DNA of 64,000 nucleotides from DATMRS01 sp035566015. GTDB lineage: Bacteria; Pseudomonadota; Alphaproteobacteria; Sphingomonadales; Sphingomonadaceae. Each line of letters starts with the position of its first letter. The first letter of the stretch is position 1. The translations under genes and the position numbers were made by a program. The notes under the pieces are model-generated. The model saw only the letters and a list, made by a program, of their open reading frames with translations. It was not told the DNA's origin and did no database searches. The DNA is taken from the NCBI GenBank assembly GCA_035566015.1, contig DATMRS010000014.1, positions 1 through 64,000 on the forward strand, read 5' to 3'. Positions 1-8,230 of the stretch are shown one piece after another.

Positions 1-2
1 GC

Positions 3-206
3 CCGTACAAGACATCGTCGGCCGCCGATTGCAGCTTCAGCGGGAACGGCGCGGTTCCGAAGGTCACTTATGGTTATGACGGCGCGGATCGTCTGATCTC
101 GACCACGATATCGGAGAATGCGGGCGATCGGGTGACCAGGCTCGGCCTGTTCCCTGACAATCTGGTCCAGACACGAACCATCGCGTTCGGGACTGATGCG
201 GCGTAA
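3..206 (+). pseudogene. RHS/YD-repeat protein fragment, cut by IS66
   Basis: An open frame enters from the left edge and stops at a TAA (204-206) that lies inside the presumed IS66 terminus (GTAAGCG from 203). The translated stretch contains TYGYDGADRLIST, which fits the YD repeat of RHS-type proteins (usually YxYDxxGRL). These are very large surface or polymorphic-toxin proteins. Only about 67 codons are visible, so the size of the original gene and any toxin domain are unknown. I infer that IS66 insertion truncated it, because the stop codon is supplied by the element end. Confidence 0.6.
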
Positions 207-322
207 GCGTGGCCTGGGGGCCGCCTTGCCGCAGCATGGCGAGGGTGATGTTGGCTGCTCCTGCAGGAGTGCGGCGTGTCGGACGAGGTTGTAGAGGGTG
301 CGAGCGTCGTGTGACCGCTCAT

Positions 323-727
323 ATGATCGGTCGTACGACCGGTCGTGTCGAGGTGATCGCGCGCGTGTCGGGGCGGCTGTCGTGGACGGTCGAGCAGAAG
401 CTGGCGATGCTGCGCGATGCGTTCGGACCCGGCGGCTCGGTGCGTGCGGCGAGGGAGCGTTATGAGCTGACCAGCGGCCTGCTGTACACTTGGCGGCGGC
501 AGGCGATGTCGGGCCAGCTTGGCGCGACCGGGCCGTCGCGCCCCGCGTTCGCCGAGGTTCGGGTGGCGGAGCCTGCACTGTCGGCACCGGCCTTGCCTGG
601 CCCGCCGCCCGTTGGCGATGGCGTCGGCCGAATCACGATCGAGCTGCCGTCGGGCGTCAGGCTGAGCGTCGATGCGACCGTTGACGCCAACGCGCTGGCG
701 CGCGTGCTTGAGGTGCTGGCCGGGTGA
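323..727 (+). CDS. tnpA: IS66 accessory protein TnpA
   Basis: A 134-residue protein from ATG 323 with a helix-turn-helix region (about residues 15-50, ending in SGLLYTWRRQ) as in the Orf1/TnpA proteins of IS66 elements. In this family TnpA is an accessory protein needed with TnpB and the DDE transposase TnpC. An upstream in-frame start at 209 exists, but it would begin inside the element terminus. The frame is intact, yet tnpC of the same element is broken. The stop codon overlaps the GTG start of tnpB. Confidence 0.8.
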   Translation: MIGRTTGRVEVIARVSGRLSWTVEQKLAMLRDAFGPGGSVRAARERYELTSGLLYTWRRQAMSGQLGATGPSRPAFAEVRVAEPALSAPALPGPPPVGDGVGRITIELPSGVRLSVDATVDANALARVLEVLAG

Positions 728-1095
728 CCACCTTGGCGCTGCCGGCCTTTCCGGGCGCGAGCGCACCGACCAGGGTGTGGCTGGCCTGCGGTGGGACCGA
801 TATGCGCAAGGGGTTCGACGGATTGGCGGTGCTGGTCCAGCAAGTGCTGGCGGAGGATTCGCATTCGGGCGCGATCTTCGCGTTCCGGGGCAAACGCGGC
901 GATCTCGTCAAGCTGCTCTGGTATGACGGTCAGGGCTTGTGCCTGTTCTCGAAGCGCATGGACCGGGGCCGGTTCGTGTGGCCGATGACCAGGGCGGGCA
1001 CGGTGAGCCTGACGCCGGCGCAGCTTTCGATGCTGCTGGAAGGCATCGACTGGCGCCGCCCGGAGCGGAGCTGGACACCCTCACTGGCTGGCTGA
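724..1095 (+). CDS. tnpB: IS66 accessory protein TnpB (Orf2 family)
   Basis: A 123-residue protein starting at a GTG that overlaps the tnpA stop. It carries the diagnostic IS66 Orf2 signatures GGTDMRKGFDGLA (about residues 24-36), KLLWYDGQGLCLFSKRM and, near the end, LEGIDWRRPER. It matches the usual family length of about 115 residues and looks intact. The biochemical role of TnpB in transposition is still poorly defined. Confidence 0.88.
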   Translation: MTTLALPAFPGASAPTRVWLACGGTDMRKGFDGLAVLVQQVLAEDSHSGAIFAFRGKRGDLVKLLWYDGQGLCLFSKRMDRGRFVWPMTRAGTVSLTPAQLSMLLEGIDWRRPERSWTPSLAG

Positions 1096-1157
1096 CCAGG
1101 GACTCGCCTCACCGCATTCCGGCGGCCGTTGCGCAGCCGTTCTGGTATGGATTTGCC

Positions 1158-1626
1158 GTGTCGGACGAAGGCGCCTCCACAGCCGATCGGGATCAGCGGA
1201 TCGCCGCGCTGGAGGCGGAGCTCGCCCTTGTCCGCGCCGAGCTCGTCAGCCGCGATCTTCTCATCCAGACGCTGCGCGTCGAGATCGCCCGGCTCCGGCG
1301 CATGCAGTTCGGCACGTCGTCGGAGAAGCTCGCCCAGCTGGAGCTGACGCTTGAGGAGCTGGAGGTTGAGGAGGCCATTGCCGAGGCAGGCAAGGCGGAG
1401 CGTCCGGCGCCGATCCGATCGCTGCCCGTCCATCTTCCCCGCGAAGAGGTGGTGCACGAGCCGGCCGGGGGCAGCTGCACCTGCGCCGGCTCGGCCAGGA
1501 TGCTGACGAGCAGCTCGATATCGTGCCGGTGCGCGCGTGATCCGCAACCTGCGTCCCAAGTACAGCTGCCGCTCGTGCGAGCGGATCGTCTAGGCGCCCG
1601 CGCCGGCGAAGCCGATCGCGCGGGGC
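1158..1626 (+). pseudogene. tnpC: IS66 transposase TnpC, N-terminal remnant
   Basis: From GTG 1158 the frame encodes the N-terminal coiled-coil and leucine-rich region of IS66 TnpC (IAALEAELALVRAEL, then MQFGTSSEKLAQLEL) and the LPREEVVHEPA motif before the zinc-binding part. It then shifts frame near 1490-1530. In the next frame the family sequence resumes (VIRNLRPKYSCRSCERIV) but meets an in-frame TAG at 1591-1593. Homology ends around 1626 in ARGRA. The catalytic DDE domain is absent. At least one frameshift, one nonsense codon and a deletion make this a dead gene. Confidence 0.85.
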
Positions 1627-2203
1627 CGGGCGATGTTCGCTACACTGGCGCATATTGTCGTCGCCACCCATGACGGGCGCAAGTTCCGCATCCTCACGAT
1701 CATCGACGAGGCCAGCCGGGAATGCCTGGCGCTGGTTGTCGCACGTCGGCTCCGCCACGAGGATGTGCTTGCGGCGCTCGCCGAGCTGTTCATCGAGCGG
1801 GGTCCGCCAGCGCATATCAGGTCCGATAATGGCAGCGAGTTCATCGCGACCGCGGTCCAGGCCTGGCTCGGGCAGATCGGCGTGAAGACGCTCTACATCG
1901 CACCGGGCTCGCCATGGGAGAACGGCTACAACGAGAGCTTCGACGGCTCGCTGTGTGACGAACTCCTCAACGGCGAAATCTTCTACAGCCTCGCCGAGGC
2001 CAAGGTCCTCATCGAGGCGTGGCGCCGGCATTACAACACCGTCCGGCCGCACAGCAGCCTTGGATACCGACCACCAGCCCCGGAAGCGGCGACACCGCCA
2101 TTGCCGGTCACCGGTTCCGCTTCGCTCCACCTCCGACCGACAATGGCGGTGGAGACGACAATGCACTAAATATCAACCCGGACCACCCGGTGGGGGCTGC
2201 TCA
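1627..2203 (+). mobile_element. IS3-family element, right part only
   Basis: This is the right-hand part of an IS3-family (IS407-like) element: the C-terminal integrase region, then a terminus resembling the IS3 inverted repeat at about 2180-2203 (GGACCACC...GCTGCTCA, ending in CA). Directly after 2203 an unrelated coding sequence on the other strand (DUF6118-like) begins, so 2203 is the likely insertion point. The left part of the element, including orfA, is missing and replaced by IS66 sequence. Confidence 0.7.
1633..2169 (+). pseudogene. IS3-family transposase OrfB, truncated
   Basis: The 178-residue open frame is the C-terminal integrase core of an IS3 OrfB. It shows THDGRKFRIL, the second catalytic Asp in IRSDNGSEF, the catalytic Glu in SPWENGYNESF, and the family tail YNTVRPHSSLGYRPPAP. 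The N-terminal helix-turn-helix region and the first catalytic Asp are missing because the 5' part is replaced by IS66 sequence. The ATG at 1633 lies at the junction and is probably not a native start. A functional transposase is not expected. Confidence 0.82.
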
Positions 2204-2562
2204 TGCCAGCCTTCCGGGTTCCCGGCCTGCATGAGGCGGATGCCCGTGTCACATAGCGTCGGCTCGCCCATGGTGCGGCGCGCGACCCGTTCGGGCCGAT
2301 GCCAGCCTTGTGGGGCCATGCTCGCTGCCCATCCTGGATAAAATAGCCATAGGAGGGATATGGTGAGGACCGCGACGCCCGATGGCATAGAACATATGCT
2401 GATGCTGATCCTCCTTGGCGCGGAACGTGCCGACAGCCTTGTTTATCGCGGCATTGCTCTGCCGGCTAAGCTCCCGCATTTCCTTGAGGGCGATCCTGTC
2501 GGCCTCGCGCGCCGCTTCCGCTGCCGCGTCAATCCGCTCGGCCATGCTCTCCGGGGACAGCG
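2204..2562 (-). pseudogene. DUF6118-like plasmid-associated protein, broken
   Basis: Read on the minus strand, MAERIDAAAEAAREADR (about 2545 downwards) opens one frame. After a shift near 2380, the next frame gives a membrane segment (VAVLTISLLWLFYPGWAA), then WHRPERVARRT and LMQAGNPEGW. From memory this order (Ala-rich helix, one TM segment, WPER motif, DPEGW-like end) matches DUF6118 proteins, which I associate with sphingomonad plasmids and mobile regions. The N-terminus is lost at the fusion to the IS5-type transposase, and the C-terminus is lost at the IS3 terminus (2203). Confidence 0.5.
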
Positions 2563-3256
2563 GTCGTAGCGGGTTGCGACGCGTCGCCAGTCCTTGAGGC
2601 GGCCGAACATGATCTCGATGCGGTTGCGGCGTTTGTATCGGCGCTTGTCGTATTTGACGGGCCTGTACCGGGATTTGCGTCCCGGAATGCAAGGCTTGAT
2701 GCCCTTTTGCTCAAGCGCGTCCCTGAACCAGTCAGCGTCATAGCCGCGGTCCGCCAGCATCCAGTTGGCCTTGGGCAAATCGTCGAGCAAGGCCGCTGCG
2801 CCCGGTGTAATCGCTGACCTGGCCGGCCGTGATGAAGAAGCTCAAGCGGCAGCCGTTGGCATCGGTGACGGCGTGCAACTTCGTGTTCATGCCGCCTTTG
2901 GTCCGTCCGATCAGACGCCCGACCCCTTTTTTACCCCAAGACTGGAAGCCGTGCGGTGGGTCTTGAGATAGATCGCGTCGATCATGACGGTCTGCCGCTC
3001 GGCTCTCTCGGCAGACACAGACCTTCCATCACCCGAGTGAACACACCCATCTCGCCCTACCGCTTCCAGCGTTATACAACGTCTTGTGCGGCCCGTATTC
3101 CCTGGGCGCATCCCGCCAGCGCAGCCCGTTCCGGTTGATGAAGATGATCCCGCTCAGCACCCGCCGGTCATCGACCCGTGGCTTGCCGTGGCTCTTGGGA
3201 AAATACGGAGATAGGCGCGCCATCTGCTCGTCCGTCAGCCAATACAGGTCGCTCAT
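2563..3256 (-). pseudogene. IS5-family (IS427-like) transposase, frameshifted and truncated
   Basis: The start at 3256 gives the typical MSDLYWLTDEQMARLSPYFP opening and RWRDAPREYGPHKTLYN. The frame then breaks near 3060 and resumes as ERQTVMIDAIYLKTHRTASSL, which holds the first catalytic Asp. It breaks again near 2930 and resumes as LLDDLPKANWMLADRGYDADW, then RNRIEIMFGRLKDWRRVATRYDR with the catalytic Glu. The usual last 15-20 residues are missing where DUF6118-like sequence begins near 2562. Several indels show that this copy is inactive. Confidence 0.85.
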
Positions 3257-3318
3257 ACCCGTCTCCTCACGAAGCCGGAATCATATCGCGGCCCGCCATT
3301 CAATGGATCCTGAGCCTA
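2563..3318 (-). mobile_element. IS5-family element remnant
   Basis: The element is defined by the transposase remnant plus its upstream end. The outer boundary is placed near 3318, around TCCTGAGCCTAG, which resembles an IS5/IS427-group terminus, but I cannot pair it with an opposite repeat because the other end is deleted. The boundary is approximate. Confidence 0.5.
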
Positions 3319-3350
3319 GATTTCTATCTCCAGCGAACTATAACAAAGGC

Positions 3351-3495
3351 GTTCCCGCGCAGGCGGGAATGACGATGGTGAGAAGCGACGCACCCCACTC
3401 GTCACCCCGACGAAAGTCGGGGCCCATGGACTCGGCTCGCTCCTTCCCAGTCGCCCCGCCGTCCCCTGGATTCCGGCCTATGCCGGAATGACGGC
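3351..3495. repeat. Intergenic palindromic repeat cluster (types A, B, C)
   Basis: Three short palindromes lie in the gap between the IS remnants and nadC. Type A at 3352-3374 has a TTCCCGCGCAGGCGGGAA core. Type B at about 3399-3440 has a CCCCGAC-GAAA-GTCGGGG hairpin followed by CATGGACTCGGCT. Type C at about 3469-3493 pairs GATTCCGGC with GCCGGAATGAC. The same three types recur at other intergenic sites in this window, so they form a dispersed repeat family. No coding function is visible here. Confidence 0.85.
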
Positions 3496-3498
3496 GGA

Positions 3499-4368
3499 TC
3501 AAACCGCGCTGAAATCGAGGCCGATGTCCACCGCCGGGGCCGACTGGGTGATCCGCCCCACCGACACATAGGTGACGCCGGTCGATGCGATCTCGCGGAT
3601 CGTGTCCAGCCGCACCCCGCCCGACGCCTCGGTCGGCACCCGCCCGCCGACGAGCGTCACCGCGCCGCGCAACGTCGCCGGCTCCATATTGTCGAGCAGC
3701 AGGTGCGTCGCCCCGGCGGCGAGCGCGGGCTCGATCTGGTCGATCCGGTCCACCTCGACGATAATCCGCCCGATCCCGGCGGCCACCGCGCGGCGCACCG
3801 CCTCGCCGACGCTGCCCGCCACCGCGACATGGTTGTCCTTGATCATCGCCGCATCATCCAGCCGCATGCGGTGGTTGGTGGCGCCCCCCATCCGCGTCGC
3901 ATATTTCTCCAGCACGCGCAGGCCGGGGATCGTCTTGCGGGTGTCGAGCAGGGTCGCCCCCGTGCCCGCGATCGCGTCGACATAAGCGCGCGTCAACGTC
4001 GCGACCCCCGACAGATGCTGGAGCGTGTTGAGCGCCGACCGCTCCGCCGTCAGCAGCGCGCGCGCCTTGCCGCGCAGCCGCATCAGCACCGTCCCCTCGC
4101 CCACCCGCGCACCATCCTCGGCGAGCGTCTCGATCGCCGCGCCGGGATCGAGACGGCGAAAAAAAGCCGCCGCGAGGCCCAGCCCCGCCACCGCGATCGC
4201 GTCGCGGCTGCGCATCACTCCTTCGAATATCGCGGTTTCGGGGATAGTCGCGGCGGAGGTGATGTCCCCGCCCTCGCCCATATCCTCGGCCAGCGTCGCG
4301 GTGAGGAAAGCGTCCAGATCGAAGCCGGCCAGATCAAAACCGGGAAGCGCCAAGCCCGCGCCGCTCAT
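3499..4368 (-). CDS. nadC: Nicotinate-nucleotide pyrophosphorylase (carboxylating)
   Basis: NadC converts quinolinate and PRPP to nicotinate mononucleotide, CO2 and pyrophosphate in de novo NAD synthesis. The 289-residue protein has family-typical length and shows the substrate-binding stretch LDTRKTIPGLRVLEKYA, then NHRMRLDDAAMIKDNH, and near the end the SGGVRLDTI and SVGRIT phosphate-binding motifs. The ATG at 4366-4368 overlaps the nadA stop by four bases (ATGA), so the two should be translationally coupled. An upstream extension of the frame exists but lies inside nadA. Confidence 0.95.
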   Translation of the reverse strand: MSGAGLALPGFDLAGFDLDAFLTATLAEDMGEGGDITSAATIPETAIFEGVMRSRDAIAVAGLGLAAAFFRRLDPGAAIETLAEDGARVGEGTVLMRLRGKARALLTAERSALNTLQHLSGVATLTRAYVDAIAGTGATLLDTRKTIPGLRVLEKYATRMGGATNHRMRLDDAAMIKDNHVAVAGSVGEAVRRAVAAGIGRIIVEVDRIDQIEPALAAGATHLLLDNMEPATLRGAVTLVGGRVPTEASGGVRLDTIREIASTGVTYVSVGRITQSAPAVDIGLDFSAV

Positions 4369-5375
4369 GCCCCCGCCACCAGCGGCAGGCCGAGTTCGCC
4401 CAGATCGCCAAGCCCCACCGTGCCCGACGCCAGCGCCAGCATTCGGTCGAGCGGCTTCTTGGCGGCAAGGCGTGTCGCCTCGTCCATCTCGATCCGCGGC
4501 GTCATGTCGCGCAGCGCGAGGTAGAGCTTCTCCATCGTGTTGAGCGCCATATAGGGGCACATGTTGCAGTTGCAGTGCCCGTCCGCCCCCGGCGCGCCGA
4601 CGAAATTCTTGTGCGGTGCGGCCTTGCGCATCTGGTGGATGATATTGGGCTCGGTCGCGACGATGATCGTCTCGGCCGGGCTTGCCAGCGCGAATTCGAG
4701 GATCGCGCGCGTCGATCCCACCTGATCCGCATAATCGAGGATATAGGCGGGGCATTCTGGGTGGGCGGCCACCGGCGCGTCGGGATATTGCGCCTTCAGC
4801 TTCAGCAGCTCCGTTTCCGAAAACGCCTCATGCACGATGCACGCGCCGGGCCAGAGCAGCATGTCGCGCCCGGTCTTGCGGTTGAAATAGGCGCCCAGAT
4901 TCTTGTCGGGCGCGAAGATGATCTTCTGGTCCTCGGGCAGACTGTTCAGGATCGTTTCCGCCGAGGAGGAGGTGACGATGATGTCGGACAGCGCCTTCAC
5001 CGCCGCAGAACAATTGATGTATGTCAGGGCGATATGGTCGGGATGCGCCGCGCGGAACGCCGCGAACTGATCGGGCGGGCAGCTGTCCTCAAGCGAGCAG
5101 CCGGCGGCCATGTCGGGCAGGATCACCGTCTTTTGCGGCGACAATATCTTCGCCACCTCGGCCATGAAGCGCACCCCGCAAAAGGCGATCACCTCGGCGT
5201 CGGTGTCGGCTGCCTTGCGGCTCAGGTCCAGGCTGTCGCCGACGAAATCGGCGAGGTCCTGTATCTCCGCCTCCTGATAATAATGAGCGAGGATGACGGC
5301 GTTGCGCTCCTTGCGCAGCCGGTCGATCTCGGCGCGCAGGTCAAGCCCGCTCAGGCTGGCAGTGGCAATCGTCAT
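4365..5375 (-). CDS. nadA: Quinolinate synthase A
   Basis: NadA is a [4Fe-4S] enzyme that condenses iminoaspartate with dihydroxyacetone phosphate to quinolinate. The 336-residue protein starts with the family opening ILAHYYQEAEIQDLADFVGDS. The cluster cysteines can be placed in the AAGCSLEDSC region, in HPECPAY, and in the C-terminal CNCNMCPYM segment. It is followed directly by nadC. The third gene of the pathway, nadB (aspartate oxidase), is not next to them in this window, so iminoaspartate must come from an enzyme encoded elsewhere. Confidence 0.96.
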   Translation of the reverse strand: MTIATASLSGLDLRAEIDRLRKERNAVILAHYYQEAEIQDLADFVGDSLDLSRKAADTDAEVIAFCGVRFMAEVAKILSPQKTVILPDMAAGCSLEDSCPPDQFAAFRAAHPDHIALTYINCSAAVKALSDIIVTSSSAETILNSLPEDQKIIFAPDKNLGAYFNRKTGRDMLLWPGACIVHEAFSETELLKLKAQYPDAPVAAHPECPAYILDYADQVGSTRAILEFALASPAETIIVATEPNIIHQMRKAAPHKNFVGAPGADGHCNCNMCPYMALNTMEKLYLALRDMTPRIEMDEATRLAAKKPLDRMLALASGTVGLGDLGELGLPLVAGA

Positions 5376-5447
5376 CGCATCTCGTCTCCCCGCTTGCGCG
5401 CTGCTCAGATAGGGATTGTCGGGCCGTTTGTCGAAGGGTTCGCCGCG

Positions 5448-6284
5448 TCACGTCACCCGGCGCCACGTCTCGCCTTCGCGCGCCGCCAGCCCGCGCGTTT
5501 CGAGATCGATCAGATGCGCCAGCACCGATCGGCCCGCCGCGCCGTGCAGCCGCGGGTCCAGCCCGCGATACATCTGCTCCACCATCGCCGGAATCGTGTG
5601 CGGGGCCTTGGCCAGCAGCCGCAAAATCTGCCCCTCGCGCTGTTTCCGGTGCCCCATCAGCCCGCGCACGAAACGGCGGGGATTCTCCACCGGATCGCCA
5701 TGCGCGGGATAATAGACGCTGTCGTCGCGGTCCATCAGCCGGTCGAGGCTGCGCATATAATCCGCCATGTCGCCGTCGGGCGGCGAGATCACCGTCGTCG
5801 CCCAGCCCATCACATGATCGCCGGTGAAGAGCGCCCCCGCCTCGGGCAGCGCGAAACAGAGATGGTTGGAGGTATGGCCCGGCGTCGCCACCGCCGTCAG
5901 CGTCCAGCCGGGGCCGCGCACGCTCTCCCCATCCGCCATTATCCGGTCGGGCGCATAGTCGGCATCGAACGACGCATCCGCGCGCGGCCCGTCGTCGACC
6001 AGAGCCAGCGGCGCACAGCCGACGATCTCCGCCCCCGTCGCCGCCTGCAACGGCCGCGTCGCCGGGCTGTGATCGCGATGCGTGTGGGTGCACATCAGGG
6101 CGGCGATCCGCTCGCCCGCCGTCGCCGCCACTATCGCCTCGACATGATCGGCAAGGTCCGGCCCCGGATCGATCACCGCCACCTCGCCCCGCCCGACGAT
6201 ATAGGTCTGGGTTCCCTGATAGGTGAAAGGCGAAGGATTGTTCGCCAGCACCCGGCGCACCAGCGGATGAACTGTCTCGGTCAT
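5448..6284 (-). CDS. MBL-fold metallohydrolase (LACTB2/glyoxalase II-like)
   Basis: This 278-residue protein has the metallo-beta-lactamase signature THTHRDHSPA (metal ligands His, His, Asp, His, about residues 75-84), further ligands in GHTSNH and TGDHVMGW, and PAHGDPV near residue 205. The C-terminal part (HRKQREGQILRLL...) resembles the winged-helix-like extension of LACTB2-type hydrolases. The substrate is unknown; thioesters or nucleic-acid phosphodiesters are hydrolysed by relatives. I chose ATG 6284 because residues upstream of it do not look family-like. It lies 72 bp before nadA in the same direction and may be cotranscribed. Confidence 0.85.
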   Translation of the reverse strand: MTETVHPLVRRVLANNPSPFTYQGTQTYIVGRGEVAVIDPGPDLADHVEAIVAATAGERIAALMCTHTHRDHSPATRPLQAATGAEIVGCAPLALVDDGPRADASFDADYAPDRIMADGESVRGPGWTLTAVATPGHTSNHLCFALPEAGALFTGDHVMGWATTVISPPDGDMADYMRSLDRLMDRDDSVYYPAHGDPVENPRRFVRGLMGHRKQREGQILRLLAKAPHTIPAMVEQMYRGLDPRLHGAAGRSVLAHLIDLETRGLAAREGETWRRVT

Positions 6285-6347
6285 GGCCGCCGCTGTGGCA
6301 CCGCGAGGCGAATTTTTGAAGAAGAAGCGGCATAATAGCCGCGCCCC

Positions 6348-8153
6348 TTGTCGGAAAATCGCTTGACGGCCCTCGCCCGACTCAGCTTGACCCACGTCAT
6401 GGCCCGCTCATGGACATCGCTTTTCGTGGCGACGGTTGCGCGGCAGCGCCGCCGGCTGCGCGAGAGCGAAGCGGCCTTCATCCTGCTCGCGGCGCTCGCG
6501 GGCATCGCCGCCGGATCGCTGACCTATATACTCGCCGCCCTCGCCCACGGCATCCAGCGCCTGCTCTACGGCGTCACGATCAACCGGCTGAGCGCGCTCG
6601 GCTCGATCCATCATCCGTGGAAGCTGCTCGCGCTGCCGTTCGGGGGGCTGTGCCTCGTCCTGCTGGCCCGGTGGCTGCGGCATCGCACGCGTCCCCCCGT
6701 CGACGTCGTCGAGGCGAACGCGCTGCATGGCGGCCGCATTCCCTTCGCCGACAATCTGGTGATCGCCGCGCAGACCGTCATTTCCAACGGCGCGGGCGCG
6801 TCGGTGGGTCTGGAGGCGGCCTATGCCCAGATGGGCGGCGGCATCGCCTCGCTGCTCGGCCAATGGCTCGCGCTGCGCAAGAACGATCTGCGCATCCTCG
6901 TCGGCGCGGGCGCGGGCGGCGCGATCGGCGCGGCGTTCGGCGCGCCGATCGCCGGCGCCTTCTATGCGTTCGAGATCGTGATCGGCAATTACACGCCGGC
7001 TGCGATCGCCCCGGTGATCGCCGCCGCCCTCGCCGCCGCGTTCGTCACCCAGGCGCTCGGCGCCGATCCCTATCTGATCGCGACGACGGCCGACCGGGTC
7101 TTTTCCACCCCCGACTATCTCGCTTATGCCGGCCTCGGCCTCATCTGCACGCTGATGGGTATCCTCGTCATGCGGCTGGTCACGTTCAGCGAACAGCATG
7201 TGCAAGGCTGGACGCGGATCGCGCGATGGAAGCCGATGGTCGGCGGCCTGTTCCTGATCCCGATCGCCTTCCTCTCTCCGCAATCGCTTTCGGCCGGCCA
7301 CGGCGCGCTGCACCTCGACCTGCTGTTGCAGCCGCCTCTGCCCTTCCTGTTCGCGGTGCTGGCGCTCAAGATCGCCGCCTCGGTCATCTCGCTCAGCTTC
7401 GGCTTTCGCGGCGGCCTGTTCTTCGCGTCGCTGTTCCTCGGCTCGCTCATCGGCCAGATATTCGCGGGGATCGTCAATATGAGCCCGCTCGGCGTCACCC
7501 TCGACGTCAACGACGCGGCCCTCGTGGGCATGGCCGCGCTCAGCGTCTCGATCGTCGGCGGGCCGATGACGCTCGCTTTCCTGATGCTGGAAACGACGCA
7601 CGATTTCGCGCTGATGACGGTGGTGCTGATGGCCACGCTGATTTCCAGCGCCTTCACGCGCGAGCTGTTCGGCTACTCCTTCTCCACCTGGCGTCTTCAC
7701 CTGCGCGGCTCGATGATCCGCAGCCCGCGCGATATCGGCTGGATGTTCACGCTGACGGCGGGCCGGATCATGCGCAGGGACTGGGTCGCCATCCGCGACG
7801 ACATGACGGTGGCCGAATTCCGCACGCGGATACCTTTGGGATCGGCCAGCAAGTCGGTGATGACCGACGCCGAGGGTCATTATCGCGGGATCGTCACCAC
7901 CGCCGCCGCCTACCGGCCCGATCTGGACGGCGCCTCGCCCGTCGCCGCGCTCGCCATATTGCAGGACGTGACGCTCACCCCGGCGACCGGCATCCAGGCC
8001 ATGCTCCGCCTGTTCGACGAAGCCTCGGCGGACGAGATGGCCGTGGTCGACGACAGCGGACAGGTGCTCGGCGTCGTGACCGAAAAGCACGCGCGCCGCC
8101 GCTATTTCGAGGAAGTCGAAGCCTCCCAGCGCGAACTGTTCGGCGAGAACTGA
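6348..8153 (+). CDS. ClC-family chloride channel/antiporter with CBS pair, atypical filter
   Basis: A 601-residue membrane protein with roughly ten hydrophobic segments and the ClC order of motifs, followed by a C-terminal regulatory region with a CBS-like pair (about residues 475-590, including EMAVVDDSGQVLGVVTEKHARR). The anion-path motifs are altered. The GSGIP-type loop is not recognisable (TRPPVDVVEAN in its place), the GREGP loop reads GLEAA (gating Glu kept), and GxFxP reads GGLFFAS. The ion selectivity is therefore uncertain. TTG 6348 gives the longest frame; ATG 6399 is a plausible alternative start. It is transcribed divergently from the MBL gene. Confidence 0.85.
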   Translation: MSENRLTALARLSLTHVMARSWTSLFVATVARQRRRLRESEAAFILLAALAGIAAGSLTYILAALAHGIQRLLYGVTINRLSALGSIHHPWKLLALPFGGLCLVLLARWLRHRTRPPVDVVEANALHGGRIPFADNLVIAAQTVISNGAGASVGLEAAYAQMGGGIASLLGQWLALRKNDLRILVGAGAGGAIGAAFGAPIAGAFYAFEIVIGNYTPAAIAPVIAAALAAAFVTQALGADPYLIATTADRVFSTPDYLAYAGLGLICTLMGILVMRLVTFSEQHVQGWTRIARWKPMVGGLFLIPIAFLSPQSLSAGHGALHLDLLLQPPLPFLFAVLALKIAASVISLSFGFRGGLFFASLFLGSLIGQIFAGIVNMSPLGVTLDVNDAALVGMAALSVSIVGGPMTLAFLMLETTHDFALMTVVLMATLISSAFTRELFGYSFSTWRLHLRGSMIRSPRDIGWMFTLTAGRIMRRDWVAIRDDMTVAEFRTRIPLGSASKSVMTDAEGHYRGIVTTAAAYRPDLDGASPVAALAILQDVTLTPATGIQAMLRLFDEASADEMAVVDDSGQVLGVVTEKHARRRYFEEVEASQRELFGEN

Positions 8154-8230
8154 CCGTGAAGGCCGGGAAGCACGTCGCGTTGCCCCGGCTGTGCCGTCAT
8201 TTCGCGATCAGGCCGAGCATCAATTCCGCC

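Larger units (their letters stand above)
203..1626 (+). mobile_element. IS66-family element, left part only
   Basis: The left end is taken at GTAAGCG (203), a typical IS66 terminus. It is followed by the three-gene tnpA-tnpB-tnpC order of this family, with the usual tnpA/tnpB stop-start overlap. The right part is missing: tnpC breaks off near 1626, where IS3-family sequence takes over. No matching right inverted repeat was found in the window, so the element should be immobile. Confidence 0.8.

Noticed and set aside
3466..3495. Type C palindrome as a terminator of nadC.
   Set aside because: It sits just past the nadC stop, but the same sequence occurs at other sites without relation to transcript ends and no T-run follows on the minus strand.
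4575..6335. Long open frame on the plus strand opposite nadA and the MBL gene (similar ones at 6408-8090 minus, 8821-10581 plus, 13766-15004 minus, 38563-40593 minus and 59532-61136 plus).
   Set aside because: Each lies wholly or mostly opposite a well-recognised gene, has Arg/Ala/His-rich composition without any motif, and is explained by high GC at the third codon position.
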